This document shows, one piece after another, positions 26,466 to 35,026 of a stretch of DNA of 61,949 bases. Source of the stretch: Comamonadaceae bacterium ALPHA2B (GTDB lineage Bacteria > Pseudomonadota > Gammaproteobacteria > Burkholderiales > Burkholderiaceae_C); the NCBI GenBank assembly GCA_005503065.1, contig SCOE01000036.1, positions 1 through 61,949 on the forward strand, in the 5' to 3' direction. How positions within the stretch are numbered: the stretch's first letter is position 1; each line of letters starts with the position of its first letter. A program made the position numbers and the translations under genes. Below the pieces are notes generated by a model. The model searched no databases. It was not told where the DNA came from and saw only the letters and a list, made by a program, of their open reading frames with translations.

Positions 26466-27245
26466 TCAAGGGGGCGCCGCGGCCCCCGGGTCCGCAGAAA
26501 TGCGACGGATCACACGAATCGGCATTTCGTCCCAGGTCCTGCCGCACAGTTCGCGACCGTTGGCGGCCTTCGCCCGCTTCTTGCCGTCGGCGCCCCAGCC
26601 ACCCCATTGCTTGAAGAAGAAGGCGACACCCTGATCCTGGCACTGCAGCCGCACCGCCTCGGCCCACTCCATCTTCATCGGCCGCGCCTTCGGCCCGGAC
26701 TCGCCGCCCACGATGACCCAGTGGATGTCCGCCAGATCGAGTTCGCCCACATCCGACAGCAAGGGCTCCACCGACAGAAAACGAATGGAGGCCGGCACCT
26801 TGCGCAGATGGTCGATGCGCGGCACGCCGTACTTGCGATCCTCCACCGAGACGCCCAGCCAGGCGTTGTTGGGCACTGCGCGCGTCTTGAAGTAGCGGGC
26901 CATGCGCGCGGCCCGCTTGGTGAGTATTTGGTACGTGTGCTGCGGCGTCTGGTCAATCACCGCCAAGACCTTTGCGATGTACGCATCCGGCACCCGCTCA
27001 TGGAACAGGTCCGACATCGAATTCACGAAGTAGACCGTCGGTTTTCTGCGTTTGATCGGATCACCGAGCCGGTCGGGCAACAGCGTGAGCGCAAATCCGT
27101 TCTCGTAGCCCGGCGTGCCCATGGCCTTGAGCCGCTTGGCCATGGCTTCCGCATAGCAGTGCTTGCACCCGGGCGAGATCTTGGTGCACCCGATCGTCGG
27201 ATTCCAGGTCTGCTCCGTCCATTCGATGCTGCTGACCGTTGTCAT
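26466..27245 (-). CDS. DUF5131 / phage Gp37-Gp68 family three-Cys protein
   Basis: A 259-residue protein beginning SIEWTEQTWNPTIGCTKISP. Three cysteines, Cys20, Cys27 and Cys30 (C-x6-C-x2-C), form the three-Cys motif that probably holds an iron-sulfur cluster as in radical SAM-like proteins. Later blocks fit the family (VYFVNSMSDLFH, ILTKRAARMARY, HWVIVGGESGPKARP). The start ATG overlaps the lexA stop (ATGA). The partner TcmP follows. The biochemical role is unknown; the pair is shared with phages and mobile elements. Confidence 0.82.
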   Translation of the reverse strand: MTTVSSIEWTEQTWNPTIGCTKISPGCKHCYAEAMAKRLKAMGTPGYENGFALTLLPDRLGDPIKRRKPTVYFVNSMSDLFHERVPDAYIAKVLAVIDQTPQHTYQILTKRAARMARYFKTRAVPNNAWLGVSVEDRKYGVPRIDHLRKVPASIRFLSVEPLLSDVGELDLADIHWVIVGGESGPKARPMKMEWAEAVRLQCQDQGVAFFFKQWGGWGADGKKRAKAANGRELCGRTWDEMPIRVIRRISADPGAAAPP

Positions 27246-27883
27246 CTGCGTGTCCCTCTCGTCGCCAGGGCCCTGCCCGCTGCCTCTGATCTGTAGTTGC
27301 GCACGATACCCGTGACGACGCCAACGACCGTCAACGACGACGTCGGCACCATGGATGGTCGGCTTCCGCCATGGCCATGGGCTACGAGACGCGGGTGTCC
27401 GTGCTGGCGCCTGAATTCCTTGATGGTGTAGCGCCCGTCAATTTCCGCCACCACGATGTCGCCGTCGCTGGCGGGCAATCCCACCTGCACCGCGGCGACG
27501 TCGCCGCTCAGGATGCCGGCGTCGACCATGGATTCGCCACGCACCTTCACGAACACGGTCTTCGACGGCCTGGAGAGCAGGATCTGGTCCAGCGCCTGAG
27601 CCTGCACCACGCCGGTCGCACTGCTCTCCGCACCGAATCCCGCCCGAATCTCGTCATCGCTGAGCTCCAGCGTGAAGAAGCTCGGCCCGGGCGCCAGACG
27701 CCCGCCCGCCACCTTGGTCACATGGCCCGATGCGATCAGCCGCTGCGTGAGCTTGAACGCCGCGTTCTTTGCCTTGAAGCCCAGTGCCATGGCCATCTGG
27801 CTGTACGACGGCAGGCAGCCCATCCTTGCGTAGGTGTCGCGTAGCCGGCGCAGGTGCACGGCATCGTGGTTGGGTCGGGCCAT
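27242..27883 (-). CDS. LexA-type self-cleaving repressor
   Basis: A 213-residue LexA/S24-family protein. The N-terminal winged HTH covers residues 8-60 (PSYSQMAMALGFKAKNAAFK). The self-cleavage site is Ala81-Gly82, with catalytic Ser118 (VRGESM) and Lys155 (YTIKEF), all present. RecA-stimulated cleavage after DNA damage would relieve repression. Its gene heads the DUF5131-TcmP-PRTase-RT run and overlaps the next gene by four bases. A perfect palindrome covers its promoter. This is probably a dedicated regulator of the island, not the host LexA. Confidence 0.85.
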   Translation of the reverse strand: MARPNHDAVHLRRLRDTYARMGCLPSYSQMAMALGFKAKNAAFKLTQRLIASGHVTKVAGGRLAPGPSFFTLELSDDEIRAGFGAESSATGVVQAQALDQILLSRPSKTVFVKVRGESMVDAGILSGDVAAVQVGLPASDGDIVVAEIDGRYTIKEFRRQHGHPRLVAHGHGGSRPSMVPTSSLTVVGVVTGIVRNYRSEAAGRALATRGTRR

Positions 27884-27919
27884 GTCGCAATATTAGTGGC
27901 CAACCGTCCACTAATCAAG
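27884..27919 (-). promoter_or_regulatory. lexA-like promoter with palindromic operator; leaderless start
   Basis: On the minus strand a -35 TTGATT (27919-27914) and -10 TAATAT (27896-27891) are spaced 17 bp. The inverted repeat ATTAGTGG-N8-CCACTAAT (27892-27915) covers the spacer and -10. Only six bases separate the -10 from the ATG at 27883, so transcription should start at or next to the A of the start codon, giving a leaderless mRNA. There is no ribosome site. Strong autoregulation is the obvious reading. Confidence 0.68.
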
Positions 27920-27966
27920 AAAATGCGGTGGAGGCGCGGCACGCGGGCCGCGCCAGGGATGCATCC

Positions 27967-28803
27967 TCAAAAGAGATCGGGTGTGGCGCTGCGCGCGACG
28001 TCACCCCAGATGCGGTCGGGCAGCGGGTGGCGCGAGAAGAACACTAGGCGGTAGATGGAGTGCCCCCGACCGTTGGTGATCAGTGGCATCTGGCCGCTGA
28101 CCGTGAAGCCCAGTGATGTGATCGTCGAGCACCAGGCACTGAAAAACCAGGACGGGAGGCTCGATTTCGACATCGAATCGCTCGGGATCGCGGCCCGCCA
28201 GCCCGGCAGGGTGTGGTCGAAGCGAGCCCGCCGGGGGTCCAGCTCCATGTCGATGTTGCGCGTCAGATCCATGAGGCTGAAATGGACCGCGAAATCGACG
28301 TACTGCAGCTGCGCCAGACTCTCGATGATGGGGAAGGCGAGGTACTCGAGGTTGTAGGGATCGATGTACGCCAGCGCCAGCGCGCCGAAGGGCACTGCGC
28401 GTGCCATGTCGTCGACCGTCTGGAGGGCGGGGCCGACAAAGGCCTGCACGTTCGCGCCGGCCGCGGCCAGCCGCGACTGGTTAGCTTGGACGCGCTCGGC
28501 CTCGATGTCGCCCACCAGGACGTCGGTAAACGGCACCGTGCACCCGACAGACTCGCGGTAGGCCGCCATGGAACCGCCGTCCCGCGTGAAACCTTCGCCC
28601 TCAACCTGGATGCGACCTGGCCCACAGAAGGGATCGATCAGCACACGTCGCTTGAACTTGCGCCGCGCTTCGCGTGTGGCGTTGATGTATCGCGTGAGGT
28701 ACAGGTGCTTTTGCTCGGGTACCCATCGTCCGACACCGCGGCCATGCGGCCCCCGCTCGATGGGCAAATGAGGATGTGAATCCGGCGGATGGTCATGTGG
28801 CAT
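27967..28803 (-). CDS. tcmP: Three-Cys-motif partner protein TcmP (copy 2)
   Basis: A 278-residue protein from ATG 28803 (MPHDHPPDSHPHLPIERG). The TcmP motif LIDPFCGPGRI is at residues 55-65, followed by a DVLVGDIEAERVQANQ strand (the acidic SAM-ribose site) and LALAYIDPYNLEYLAF. It is shorter than copy 1 and only distantly similar. It lies 83 bases upstream of lexA on the same strand. A longer in-frame extension upstream is rejected as non-protein-like. Two different TcmPs on either side of lexA and DUF5131 may act on different substrates. Confidence 0.72.
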   Translation of the reverse strand: MPHDHPPDSHPHLPIERGPHGRGVGRWVPEQKHLYLTRYINATREARRKFKRRVLIDPFCGPGRIQVEGEGFTRDGGSMAAYRESVGCTVPFTDVLVGDIEAERVQANQSRLAAAGANVQAFVGPALQTVDDMARAVPFGALALAYIDPYNLEYLAFPIIESLAQLQYVDFAVHFSLMDLTRNIDMELDPRRARFDHTLPGWRAAIPSDSMSKSSLPSWFFSAWCSTITSLGFTVSGQMPLITNGRGHSIYRLVFFSRHPLPDRIWGDVARSATPDLF

Positions 28804-29336
28804 CGGCAATCGTTCCCTCTTCCATGCATCGTGGACGCACACAATGTAGTTCGAACAGGCCGACCGAGCGGTCTGCCTGGTCGCGGCCGTGACGCTTCGG
28901 TGTTCGTGGCCGTGGCCGCCCGCAACGGTCGCCCGCAACGGTCGCCCGGGCACGCACCGCAACAGCAATCTGAGAGGGAGAAAACGGACGGAGATATTGC
29001 AGTCGGAGGAAGGCGTCCAGACCCCACGCGTGCACCCATACAACGGGCTGCGCCCTGGGCCCGCGGGTTTCGTCAATTTAAGACGGCAGTCGGAACCCGT
29101 GTGCTGGAGGATTTCGTCGGTCTCAGGCGCGTACCGTCGATCCAGACCTTCTATGGGCTCCTGCGCCGGATCCACGGCACCGCCTCCGTGAACGAATCCT
29201 GCGACTGTGCGCTACGGGGCCCGACAACCATTATTTCGACTACTCGGCGGTACCTCGGTGCGCCCAACAACATCGAATTGCGTAGTCACCACTTAACTGA
29301 AATTTTTTAGCAAGCTCGTTGTCTCATTCAATCAGC
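28804..29336. other. Region without a supportable gene
   Basis: About 530 bases between the TcmP copy and the HNH gene. Short frames exist on both strands with no motif or ribosome site. A duplicated phrase GCAACGGTCGCCCG occurs near 28923-28946. It probably contains the promoter of the second tcmP. Confidence 0.45.
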
Positions 29337-30098
29337 TTACGCTTTTTTATCCGGGACCAAAGGCCCAGATTGTTGGCGCCGGACATCCTCCCTTAGCGCA
29401 ACAACGACAGCTCGTGACCCAGGATGGTCATAGCGACGCGCCAACTCTTCAATGACTTCGAGGACCGACTCCTTGTGAGAAAGACTCTCAATCTCATGAA
29501 AAGCACGCAATGCAATTTCTGCGTCTTCTGAAGCATCGACATCGAAATTGTCTGCAAGACGAGCGGAGTTCAGAGCTTGTATGCCGCAGACGGATATTGT
29601 GGTGCGGCCTTTCGTCGACTCTGTTTTTGACACTATTCGACCTATTGAATCAAACTCTAAATGATCAAACCACTCGTCTAGATGAGGGTGTACTATCGAA
29701 TAATCGCCTGATTCACTTGATAGAGCTTCAAACCGCAGACCCTTGCTGGAGATAGACTGATTTGATTTATGGCCATTGCACAATTTGCATGCCACTGCAA
29801 GGTTGCCGGCGTCAAACATGTATTCTGGATATGTGGATTTATCCAGAATATGCTCGGCATCATAAGTAAGCTTATGGTCGTGAAGTTCGATACTACAATA
29901 GCAACAGCGGCGGCGCTGATTTTTAAAATAGTGTTCCTTTGCTTCAGAGCGAAATTTTGCGATTAGCGGCGCATACTCACCGTCCAAAGTCGACCAATCC
30001 AATTTACTTTCAAGCGCGAGTTGCTTGATCTCCGTGTGTTCAGCTTCTGTCAGCGAGTGCACAGGGGCCAAGACTTTTGCTCGATGACGATAAGTCAT
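29337..30098 (-). CDS. ptuB: HNH endonuclease, PtuB-like
   Basis: A 253-residue protein with an HNH/zinc nuclease core: CCYC (65-68), DAEHILDK (80-87) with the catalytic His83, and CKLCNGHKSN (104-113) completing a Cys4 zinc site. The rest is helical and may bind the ATPase. Its start overlaps the stop of the ATPase gene (ATGA), so the pair is co-translated. ATPase plus HNH in this arrangement is the Septu (PtuAB) anti-phage system, in which PtuB cuts DNA when derepressed. The assignment is by architecture. Confidence 0.78.
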   Translation of the reverse strand: MTYRHRAKVLAPVHSLTEAEHTEIKQLALESKLDWSTLDGEYAPLIAKFRSEAKEHYFKNQRRRCCYCSIELHDHKLTYDAEHILDKSTYPEYMFDAGNLAVACKLCNGHKSNQSISSKGLRFEALSSESGDYSIVHPHLDEWFDHLEFDSIGRIVSKTESTKGRTTISVCGIQALNSARLADNFDVDASEDAEIALRAFHEIESLSHKESVLEVIEELARRYDHPGSRAVVVALREDVRRQQSGPLVPDKKA

Positions 30099-31603
30099 TT
30101 GGATTGTTCCTTTGAGTGAGACCCAACGACCACGCGACGAGCCTTTTCTAGTAGAGCCCGCATCTCTTGAGGCCCTTCTCCAAAGCTTTGATAAAGCGCA
30201 AGGTACTCGTCGAGCTTGTCGAGAGAATACTGCCTGTCAAGGTCAGTTCCTGTCTCAGCGAGAGTAATAATACCAAATATCTCTTTTGAGATGTGGAGAC
30301 TATTCGGAATTGGTGTCTTAAATACGTCCGCCAATAATCCTTCGACGGACTTCGAAGGCAACGCGACTCCATCGTTCAGTAGACCTGTTTGCGCCAATCC
30401 GTTGTCCATAGCAATGATGGCGACGTTATGAGCAGCCGCTGACTGCGCAATGAGCGGCGAATGCGTGGCGATTATTACATGGCAGCCTTTAACTGCCTCG
30501 AGCGCAGTTGCGAGATGACGAAAGTAATTCATTTGCCAGCGCGGATGAAGACTTAACTCAGGCTCATCGATTAGTACGATTGAATCGTCTTCTAGCGCTG
30601 CAGCCAGTCCAAACATCGAGCAAAGCATTTGTTGCTGTCCAGAACTTGTGCGCGTCAAATCGACGGCCCGCCCGCCTACAGGATTAAGCTCTGCACCGGT
30701 GGCTTTAATTAATTCCAGCCTAGCCAAAATGGAAAATGCTTGCAAGTATGGAAAATCTGAGGTCATCCCATGACGATCCTTAAACGCATGAAACTCGAAA
30801 ATTTCACATCCCTCCCGATTTAAGCTAGTCCCTTCGCCTTCGTGGCCGCGAATCATATTGATTGCATGCACGATGTACTCAGTGACTTCCTCGCAATCGC
30901 CATTTGACAACTCTCGACTAAGTCGCTGCAGTACATTCTTGCCAACATAATGATCGTTAAGAGTTAGTTCGCCAGTTTGCGAGAATCGATATAGATCGCG
31001 GGCAAGCGCTTCTGAGTCTCCCGCGGCGTCCGCAATATGGCCAAAGAATTGCTCGGCTCGATATTTAAGTCGTATGCCTTCCTTAAAGCCAAGCTCCTCA
31101 AGTACATCAAATGTGACCTTTGCGGTCGCCGGTCGGTCACTTAATCGAAGAATCGCTCTTTCGACTATGGAGAAAGGGAGTTGTTTGACTTGAACTCTGG
31201 AGCTTTGATGGAAACCGACGCACGAATACTCATCAATTTCAAGCTGCCTGTCTGAATAGACGGGGATATGATATCTCGGCGGAGTGCGGCGCCCCGAAGG
31301 GAAGCGAGAAAACGGGCTGAACGTTTGAGCTATTACGTGAACACGCTCGCGGTCATGGTCATCGTCAAGCTGGTCGGCAGGAGAGGTCGAGTGCCTAAAT
31401 TCGGTGCTTCGACCCCATGTGATTCTCGCGCCAGAAGGGTTGCGTGTTCGACCATGAAATACGTTAGCGATAGTTGCCAATGCGTCGGTCTTTCCAGCGC
31501 CGTTAGGCCCCGTCAGCAGCGAGATGTGGTTTTCCCGCAAGCGGCTGGGAATACCGAAATTTACTTCGACACCTCTAGGTGTATTGACGGTGTAGATAAA
31601 CAT
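30095..31603 (-). CDS. ptuA: AAA/ABC-type ATPase, PtuA-like
   Basis: A 502-residue ATPase with Walker A GPNGAGKT (32-39), an ABC-signature-like RTSSGQQQM, Walker B IVLIDEPELSLHP and a following switch His (VIIATHSP). This is the OLD/PtuA-like SMC-type ATPase class. AT content here is clearly higher than in its neighbours, a sign of separate acquisition. Forms a two-gene unit with the HNH gene. A retron-independent Septu is the simplest reading; type I-A retrons also use PtuAB, but the RT here lies 7 kb away with its own effector. Confidence 0.78.
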   Translation of the reverse strand: MFIYTVNTPRGVEVNFGIPSRLRENHISLLTGPNGAGKTDALATIANVFHGRTRNPSGARITWGRSTEFRHSTSPADQLDDDHDRERVHVIAQTFSPFSRFPSGRRTPPRYHIPVYSDRQLEIDEYSCVGFHQSSRVQVKQLPFSIVERAILRLSDRPATAKVTFDVLEELGFKEGIRLKYRAEQFFGHIADAAGDSEALARDLYRFSQTGELTLNDHYVGKNVLQRLSRELSNGDCEEVTEYIVHAINMIRGHEGEGTSLNREGCEIFEFHAFKDRHGMTSDFPYLQAFSILARLELIKATGAELNPVGGRAVDLTRTSSGQQQMLCSMFGLAAALEDDSIVLIDEPELSLHPRWQMNYFRHLATALEAVKGCHVIIATHSPLIAQSAAAHNVAIIAMDNGLAQTGLLNDGVALPSKSVEGLLADVFKTPIPNSLHISKEIFGIITLAETGTDLDRQYSLDKLDEYLALYQSFGEGPQEMRALLEKARRVVVGSHSKEQSK

Positions 31604-31695
31604 TCAGTGTCCTTGTGTGCCCTAATTCAGGCCTCCGACTGCAGGTCCTGAAAGTTGACTTGTAAACAACTGGTTTGCGAGCAAGCGTCCTGTTT

Positions 31696-33116
31696 TCAGT
31701 TGTGAATCTTTGCGCCGGTATTGCTTGTGGCCCTGAAGTATTTCACTACTGAATCCACGCTTTGGTGCCCCGTAAGTGCCATCGTCTCGGCAAGCGGCAT
31801 GGCCTGGCGCCCCGCCTCGGTTACGAACCCTGAACGGAGCGAGTGAGCAGAAACCCCCCTTCCTCCATCCCGCAGCCAGACACCTCTCCTTCACCACATC
31901 CCGGACAGCCGCGGCTGCCAGCGCTTCTCCGACATGCCCGCCCCGCCGAATCCTCCGGAAGATCGCTCCCTCCTTGATCCTTGTTGCGCAAGCAGCTGGA
32001 GCCAGGCCTGCATCGCCTGGCCCGCGGTGCCTGTGAGTGGCTTCATGTCCTCGGGCCGCAGCTCGCCGCGTTGATTGGTCTTGGAGTGCCGCAGCGTGAA
32101 GATGAAGCCGCCCTCCTCCACCTTTTGAAGATGCTCGATCCGGGCTGAGGCCACCTCGGACCGCCGGCGCCCGCCTGTTGACCAGGCAAAAAGAAGAAGC
32201 GCCCGGTCCCGAACTCCCTTCGGAGACTCATCGCAGGTCGCCAGGATCTGCTGCAGCGGGTCTTTCGTCAGGGCGCGCTGCTTCTGCGGCCGCACGCCGC
32301 GCTTGGCGTAGGCGCGACGCGTGCGCGCGAGGAGTTCTCGCACAAGCGGATCGGCGCAGGGGTTCACCAGGCCGGCCTCGGCGCCGGGCGTGCGGCTGCC
32401 TAGTGGCTGGCCAGCCACCCCTTCCAGGCCTTCGATGCCTGCCCTGGAGGCGCCCAGTACGTCCTCAATGCCGCTGTGCCATGCCCGGCCCGTTTGGGCC
32501 ATCTGGTGGGCCTTGGAGAGCACGGCGTCCTATGCACCAGGGTCGCTAGCGCCGGCGCGCTCGCTTTTCCCTTGTAGCCGCCGGCGACGAGCGCGTCGTC
32601 GACGTCGGGCGGCAGCTCGGTAATGACGTCCGTGAGGACACGTCCTTTTTGCAATCTTTTGGGCTTCGGCGTGGCGACCGCCTCAGCCGGCTGGCCATCG
32701 CCCTCCGGATCTTCGCTCTCCTCCGCCTGGTCGGCGATTGAGGACGCGTCCTCAGCCGACTCCGCTTCCGGCCGCCGGGCGGCGTGGTCGTCGATGAACT
32801 GGACGACCACTGGCACGGGCACGGGAAGCGACAGCGCCTGGCCGTAGCGCGCAGCGAACCATGCACACCAGTAGCGCATGGCGGAGCTGTACGAGAACCG
32901 TGTATTCGTCGCCTCGCCCTGCCGCAGCAATGCTCGCGCCGCCATCTCGGTCGTGGCCGCCAGCCGATGCGGCTCGAGGACCGCGCGGCGGGCCGCGAGC
33001 GAGGCCAGCGGGTGCACGTCCGGGCCCTGGACCTCGCTGGCGGGGCCGCGCACGACCCCCTTGGCGATTTCCGGGCTCGGCTGTTCCGCGGAGGGCGCTC
33101 TTATGGCATTTATCAT
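31696..33116 (-). pseudogene. Tyrosine recombinase A, frameshifted
   Basis: The reading passes through at least three frames. The N-terminal core-binding part runs from 33116 (MINAIRAPS...NTRFSYSSAMRYWCAW). The catalytic Arg region is in another frame (RDRALLLFAWSTGGRRRSEV; LRHSKTNQRGE). The C-terminus FSAHSLRSGF, MALTGHQSVDSVVKYF and the stop at 31696-31698 are in a third. All catalytic motifs are present but split, so the gene is dead. It is divergent from the KfrA-like gene. Confidence 0.8.
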
Positions 33117-33179
33117 ATGTGCGACATATGATTTAATACATCATATCTTGATAAGTCTCGATAACTTTGACTTATCGAG
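33112..33179. promoter_or_regulatory. Palindromes between recombinase A and the KfrA-like gene
   Basis: Two perfect inverted repeats: ATCATATG-N5-CATATGAT (33112-33132), which covers the recombinase start codon, and CTCGATAA-N7-TTATCGAG (33157-33179), with a related half site CTTGATAAG at 33147-33155. They may be KfrA-type operators or a recombinase core site. Confidence 0.6.
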
Positions 33180-33271
33180 GGTTATTCCAGCGATTTTGAG
33201 ATGAATGGCGCATCCGGCGTCCGGGGTCGGCGCGCGGCAGCGATTCCGCAGTTCTGGAGCGAAAGGTCACC

Positions 33272-34342
33272 ATGATCGAATTCAACGAAACGCGTGGGCG
33301 CGGGATCCAGGAGGTCGACGTCTTTACGGCCGCTGACGCCCTGCTCGCCGAGGGAAGGCGGCCCACGATCGAGCGGGTGCGGCTGAAGATGGGCCGTGGA
33401 TCGCCCAACACGGTCAGCCCAATGCTCGAGCGCTGGTTTACGACGCTGGCCGATCGCCTCGTGGGCGTGAAGCCCGCGGCGGGGAGCCCTGCGGGCAACG
33501 ATGCAGATGGCATGCCCACGAGCGTGCGCAACGCGGCGCGGCTGCTGTGGGAAACCGCGCGGCGCGAGGCAGAAGAGGTCCAGCGTGCGGCGCTCGAATC
33601 GGCGCGAGACGAACTACAGGGCCGAGAGGAAGCGCTGGCAGCCGCCCAGGTGACCCTAACCCAGCGTGAAGACGCATTTGCGCTGGCACGCACCAGCCTG
33701 GATGTCGCCCTCACCTCCGCGCAGCAAGCCCGCGAAACGCTGGATCGACAGTTGAACGACCATGTCCTCGAAGCGCAGCGGGTGCGCAAAGGCTTGGAGG
33801 ACGAGGTGAAGCGGCTCAACGCCCTTCTCGCGCAAGCTGCCGGTGCGCAGGAGCAGATGCGCCAGGACCACGCACAGATCGTCACAGCCAAGGATCAGGA
33901 TCTGCGCCAGGCGCTGGAACGGCATGCTGGCCAGGAAAAGCACATGCTCGCCAAGGTCGACCGCGCACGGCAGGCGACTCGAGCGCTGGAGAGTGACTTG
34001 GCAAAGGAGCAGCAGCGGCGCACCAAGTTCGAAGAGTCGGCGGCGAAACGCTTGGAGGCCGAGCTCGGCAGGCAGGCCGAGCTTCGCGAGACATCCCGCG
34101 AGTCGGAAGCACGCCTGCGCGACCAGATCTCTACGCAGAAAGCAGAACTCGCTCATTCTCATTCGGCCACAGCGACCGCGCGGGCGGAAATCGATGCTCT
34201 GAAGCGGCGCCTCGAGGAAGAAAAGTCCGCGCACGAGCGGACGCGCGACATGCTGGGTGCCTCACTTTCACGCAAGTTCACATCAAATGAAGCGACGCAG
34301 GCCCCTGCCGTGAAACGAGTCCGACGAGCACCAAAGTCGTGA
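33272..34342 (+). CDS. kfrA: KfrA-like DNA-binding coiled-coil protein
   Basis: A 356-residue protein: an N-terminal KfrA-type DNA-binding domain (VFTAADALLAEGRRPTIERVRLKMGRGSPNTVSPML pattern, residues 16-52), then a very long alpha-helical coiled coil (about 90-330) rich in Glu, Arg and Ala, and a basic tail. KfrA proteins of plasmids bind palindromes in their own promoter and form filaments that help stable maintenance. Divergent from recombinase A, with palindromes between. A similar pairing with integrases is common on mobile elements. Confidence 0.78.
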   Translation: MIEFNETRGRGIQEVDVFTAADALLAEGRRPTIERVRLKMGRGSPNTVSPMLERWFTTLADRLVGVKPAAGSPAGNDADGMPTSVRNAARLLWETARREAEEVQRAALESARDELQGREEALAAAQVTLTQREDAFALARTSLDVALTSAQQARETLDRQLNDHVLEAQRVRKGLEDEVKRLNALLAQAAGAQEQMRQDHAQIVTAKDQDLRQALERHAGQEKHMLAKVDRARQATRALESDLAKEQQRRTKFEESAAKRLEAELGRQAELRETSRESEARLRDQISTQKAELAHSHSATATARAEIDALKRRLEEEKSAHERTRDMLGASLSRKFTSNEATQAPAVKRVRRAPKS

Positions 34343-34420
34343 TCGAGAGCAACCGCCAAGTTCGGACCTGTAGGCGGACCAAGCCCGGTAGCGGCGCTGC
34401 ATCGCTGCAGCGATGCGTGC

Positions 34421-34440
34421 AGATGACGCATTCGTAATCC
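34421..34440 (+). promoter_or_regulatory. CusR/CopR-like box 1
   Basis: AGATGAC-N6-GTAATCC, about 93 bases before the exported protein gene. It matches the box at 50100-50119 at 12 of 14 arm positions. Confidence 0.5.
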
Positions 34441-34532
34441 GGCGGTCGGGAATTCAGAGAACCCACTTTCTAAAGTTTCGTCATGGCGCTTCGTTTCATG
34501 GCGCCTGCAACCGATTGAAAGGGTTTTTCAAA

Positions 34533-34937
34533 ATGCAGATCACTCGCAAGACCATGGCCGTACTTGCTTCCACGCTGGCGATCACCTGTGCACCGGCTTT
34601 TGCCGGCAATTATGCCGAGGGTGACCCCCGCCCGCAGCCGCTGACCGCACAAGCGTCCGCTGGCGATGTGGCCACTCAAACGCGTCAGTGGATGGCCACC
34701 GCACCTACGGTGGGGTACCCCGAAGGCAACCCGCGCGGCAGCGTTCAGGTCAGTCAGCAGTCCCGCGCACAGGTCAACGCCGAAGCAGTGGCTTGGGCGT
34801 CCTCGGGCATGTCACAGATTGCCTATGGCGAGGTCGGCATGGACAGCATGGGACCTGCATACAAGAGCGCCCTGCAGGCCTTCAATAGCATCCGTGCGAG
34901 CCAAGCCGCCCAAGTGAACGCGCCGCGTGCGCAATGA
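34533..34937 (+). CDS. Small exported protein with YAEGDPRP motif (copy 1)
   Basis: A 134-residue protein with a Sec signal peptide (MQITRKTMAVLASTLAITCA, cleaved near PAFA-GNYAEG). The mature part has two similar segments, GNYAEGDPRPQPL and VGYPEGNPRGSVQ. Paralogous to the gene at 45988-46428. Both lie beside metal-responsive regulator genes and CusR-like boxes, so a periplasmic role in metal stress is likely, though no function is known. The upstream in-frame extension is rejected because it would bury the signal peptide. Confidence 0.68.
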   Translation: MQITRKTMAVLASTLAITCAPAFAGNYAEGDPRPQPLTAQASAGDVATQTRQWMATAPTVGYPEGNPRGSVQVSQQSRAQVNAEAVAWASSGMSQIAYGEVGMDSMGPAYKSALQAFNSIRASQAAQVNAPRAQ

Positions 34938-34945
34938 GGATGCTC

Positions 34946-34969
34946 GCGAGCGGCCGCTGCGCCGCTCGC
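34946..34969 (+). terminator. Hairpin after the exported protein gene
   Basis: A perfect 9-bp stem GCGAGCGGC/GCCGCTCGC with a six-base loop nine bases after the stop. No T-run follows, so it may be a weak or Rho-assisted terminator or an mRNA stabiliser. Confidence 0.45.
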
Positions 34970-34973
34970 GCCC

Positions 34974-34993
34974 GGATGACAGGAATGTAATCT
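34974..34993 (+). promoter_or_regulatory. CusR/CopR-like box 2
   Basis: GGATGAC-N6-GTAATCT, 33 bases before the start of the response regulator pseudogene; related to the box at 50100-50119. Confidence 0.5.
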
Positions 34994-35026
34994 GGGCCCT
35001 AGCCCGACGAGCGATCCGATTGACAC

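Noticed and set aside
22396-31603. A type I-A retron made of the RT plus the ATPase/HNH pair
   Set aside because: They are 7 kb apart with a complete PRTase effector adjoining the RT; the ATPase/HNH pair has different base composition.
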